DNA of 64,000 nucleotides from Candidatus Phytoplasma tritici (GTDB lineage Bacteria; Bacillota_I; Bacilli_A; Acholeplasmatales; Acholeplasmataceae): NCBI RefSeq assembly GCF_000495255.1, contig NZ_AVAO01000003.1, positions 248,001 to 312,000 of the forward strand, read 5' to 3'. Shown piece by piece: positions 62,477 to 64,000 of this stretch (position 1 is its first letter; each line of letters starts with the position of its first letter). The notes under the pieces were generated by a model. It saw only the letters and a program-made list of their open reading frames with translations, ran no database searches and was not told where the DNA came from. The position numbers and the translations under genes were made by a program.

Positions 62477-63280
62477 CGTTTCTTTTTTGGGAACAAAAGT
62501 TATTAATCCCATAAATAAGGCAGATAATTTAATACGTAAAACAGTATAAAAAAGCGATAAAAACATTTGTGTAGTAAGTTCTTTGAAACCTGTTTCTTTA
62601 TAAAAATATTCAATAATAAAAACACCCACAGAACCAAAAATCATAAGAATATAGCCAAACATTTCTACTAAAAAAGAAATATCTTTTTTCTTATAAACAG
62701 ATAAATATTTAGCAATAATATCAAGTCCTCCAGTAGAAGCACCAATTCTTAAAGGAATACCATTAAAAATACCTATTAAAATACCTGCAAAAAAAACTCT
62801 GAGAAGATCACTTAAAAAATCACTTTCAGTTTTGAATATTCCAAAAAATCGTTCAGTATGATATAAAAAACCTTGTTTAACTTGATTTTCAATAAAAAAC
62901 ACCGAAACAAAAAGAAGGATAGTTGCAAACGCAGTAGTAATGGTAAAATATTTACCTAAATAACGACGAGAGATAAAAAACAATAAGAAAACATTAACAA
63001 CAAAGTAAAAAGTACCAGCAATAACTATAATATTATGGGTTTCAATCTTTCCTGCTTTATGTAATAATTTACCTATTACATCGCCTAAACCAATAACCCC
63101 AGTAGGAAAAAGATCAGTTTTATATCCGCCATCTCGGGTACAATCAAAAGCCCAAACAGAAACTAAAACATATACTATCAAAGATAAAGATAAAAGTAAT
63201 ATTTTTTTAAATTCTTGACCATATTGAATTTTTTTCTTTGTTGGAGAAAATTTTTCAATATTTTCCATACCATTTTTCAT
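62462..63280 (-). CDS. YitT-family membrane protein
   Basis: 272 residues with about five membrane helices. The pattern GIFNGIPLRIGASTGGLDIIA (split here: GIPLRIGAS, TGGLDIIA; about 173-190) is the YitT mark. The C-terminal soluble DUF2179-like domain of many members is missing; the protein ends KKETKLNC shortly after the last helix. The role of the family is not settled. A hydrophilic N-terminus of about 27 residues precedes helix 1. Confidence 0.82.
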   Translation of the reverse strand: MKNGMENIEKFSPTKKKIQYGQEFKKILLLSLSLIVYVLVSVWAFDCTRDGGYKTDLFPTGVIGLGDVIGKLLHKAGKIETHNIIVIAGTFYFVVNVFLLFFISRRYLGKYFTITTAFATILLFVSVFFIENQVKQGFLYHTERFFGIFKTESDFLSDLLRVFFAGILIGIFNGIPLRIGASTGGLDIIAKYLSVYKKKDISFLVEMFGYILMIFGSVGVFIIEYFYKETGFKELTTQMFLSLFYTVLRIKLSALFMGLITFVPKKETKLNC

Positions 63281-63296
63281 AATACACCTATTTCTT

Positions 63297-64000
63297 TTAT
63301 TTTAATATATTTTGGCAACGTGTGCACAAATGAGTAAGGGGTTTAGTGATAACTACGTTCCAACATCTTTGACAAGCATATCCAGAAGCCTTAGAAATTA
63401 TAACATCAAAAGTATCTTTTAATTGAAGTGTTACTTTAGAGACTATAAAAAGTTGATGCAATTTATCTTTAATTTGTAAAACATCCAAAGCATACATTTC
63501 TTCTTGGGTTAATGATAACGCAATATGTGCTTGCAAAGAAGAATTAATAAGTCCACTTTGTCTTGCTTTTTCCAAATATTGTAAAACTTTTTTTCTTAAT
63601 GTTAAAAATTTATGATATTCTAATAAAAGATGAGAAGTTGAACGTGTTTTGGGTTGTGGCATTTTTTCTAAATAAATATCTTTTTCCACAGTAAAAGGAA
63701 AAAAGCCGTAAACTTCAGAAGTAGTATGAGGAATGATTGGAGTTAAAACTTGTAAAAGTGATAACAACAAATCATAGATAGTTGATTGAATCATCTTTCT
63801 TTCTTTGTGATCTTCTTTTTCAATGTATAAAATATCTTTGGAAAAATCTAGATAAAAAGCACTAATTTTATTAGTAATGAAAGGGAATAAATGTCTTAAC
63901 ACACCTTCAAAATTATAAGTATCATAAGAATGTAGTACGTTTTTTAAAACTTCTTCAAAATCTAGCATCATTGCTTGATGGATAAAAGTTCTTTGTTCAA
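63297..64000 (-). CDS. ileS: isoleucyl-tRNA synthetase, C-terminal part (5' end outside window)
   Basis: The frame is open to the right edge (the last visible codons read EQRTFIHQAMMLDFEEVLK), so only about 234 C-terminal residues are seen. ISAFYLDFSKDILYIE and LTPIIPHTTSEVYGFFP are the anticodon-binding-domain marks, and CQRCWNV with a later CTRC forms the zinc site of IleRS. The ATG at 63971 is internal and not a start. Confidence 0.93.
   Translation of the reverse strand, partial: EQRTFIHQAMMLDFEEVLKNVLHSYDTYNFEGVLRHLFPFITNKISAFYLDFSKDILYIEKEDHKERKMIQSTIYDLLLSLLQVLTPIIPHTTSEVYGFFPFTVEKDIYLEKMPQPKTRSTSHLLLEYHKFLTLRKKVLQYLEKARQSGLINSSLQAHIALSLTQEEMYALDVLQIKDKLHQLFIVSKVTLQLKDTFDVIISKASGYACQRCWNVVITKPLTHLCTRCQNILK

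Overview
The window looks like a 64 kb piece of a phytoplasma chromosome (Mollicutes, Acholeplasmatales; the aster yellows group is my best guess). The reasons are very AT-rich DNA, a Firmicutes-type ribosomal gene order, TGA used as a stop while Trp is TGG (for example in the thioredoxin WCPPC site), no cell-wall or sugar-pathway genes, and an rRNA operon followed by tRNA-Val and tRNA-Asn. The species call is inference; the 16S gene (8260-9792) would settle it.

Layout. 1-2276: a P-type ATPase cut by the left edge. 2363-4510: pnp. 4588-10062: one rRNA operon on the minus strand, in the order promoter, tRNA-Tyr, 16S, a decayed tRNA-Ile, 23S, 5S, tRNA-Val, tRNA-Asn, terminator. 10353-12640: yidC, rnpA and rpmH, the group often found beside dnaA, but here next to proS. 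14605-16380: tRNA-Ser, tRNA-Cys, a broken Xaa-Pro aminopeptidase gene and rpmG. 16461-29892: a minus-strand run of housekeeping genes for membrane, nucleoid, lipid precursor, GTPase, pseudouridine, redox, aminoacylation and replication functions, including one broken membrane-protein gene (23903-24752). 30042-44881: an intact 30-gene S10-spc-alpha cluster from rpsJ to rplQ, with truA next to it.

From about 44.9 to 49.2 kb the density drops: long AT-rich spacers, a pair of 43-45 nt inverted repeats about 1 kb apart, rpmF, a membrane-anchored acidic protein with the topology of a phytoplasma surface protein, and two copies (one broken) of an unknown small gene. The strand then switches to plus: a 1028-residue K/N/Q-rich coiled-coil protein (49201-52287), an oligopeptide ABC importer (52566-57921) and an M32 carboxypeptidase (57998-59494). 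Import of peptides plus intracellular trimming fits a parasite that lives on host amino acids. The right end (59552-64000, minus) has a calcium-type P-type ATPase, a YitT-family protein and the 3' end of ileS.

I see no CRISPR array, insertion sequence, transposase, prophage or potential mobile unit. The parts most likely to repay work are the degenerate spacer tRNA-Ile, the 44.9-46.0 kb inverted-repeat segment, and the 47.2-52.3 kb surface/coiled-coil block. No clearly new multi-gene system can be shown from sequence alone.
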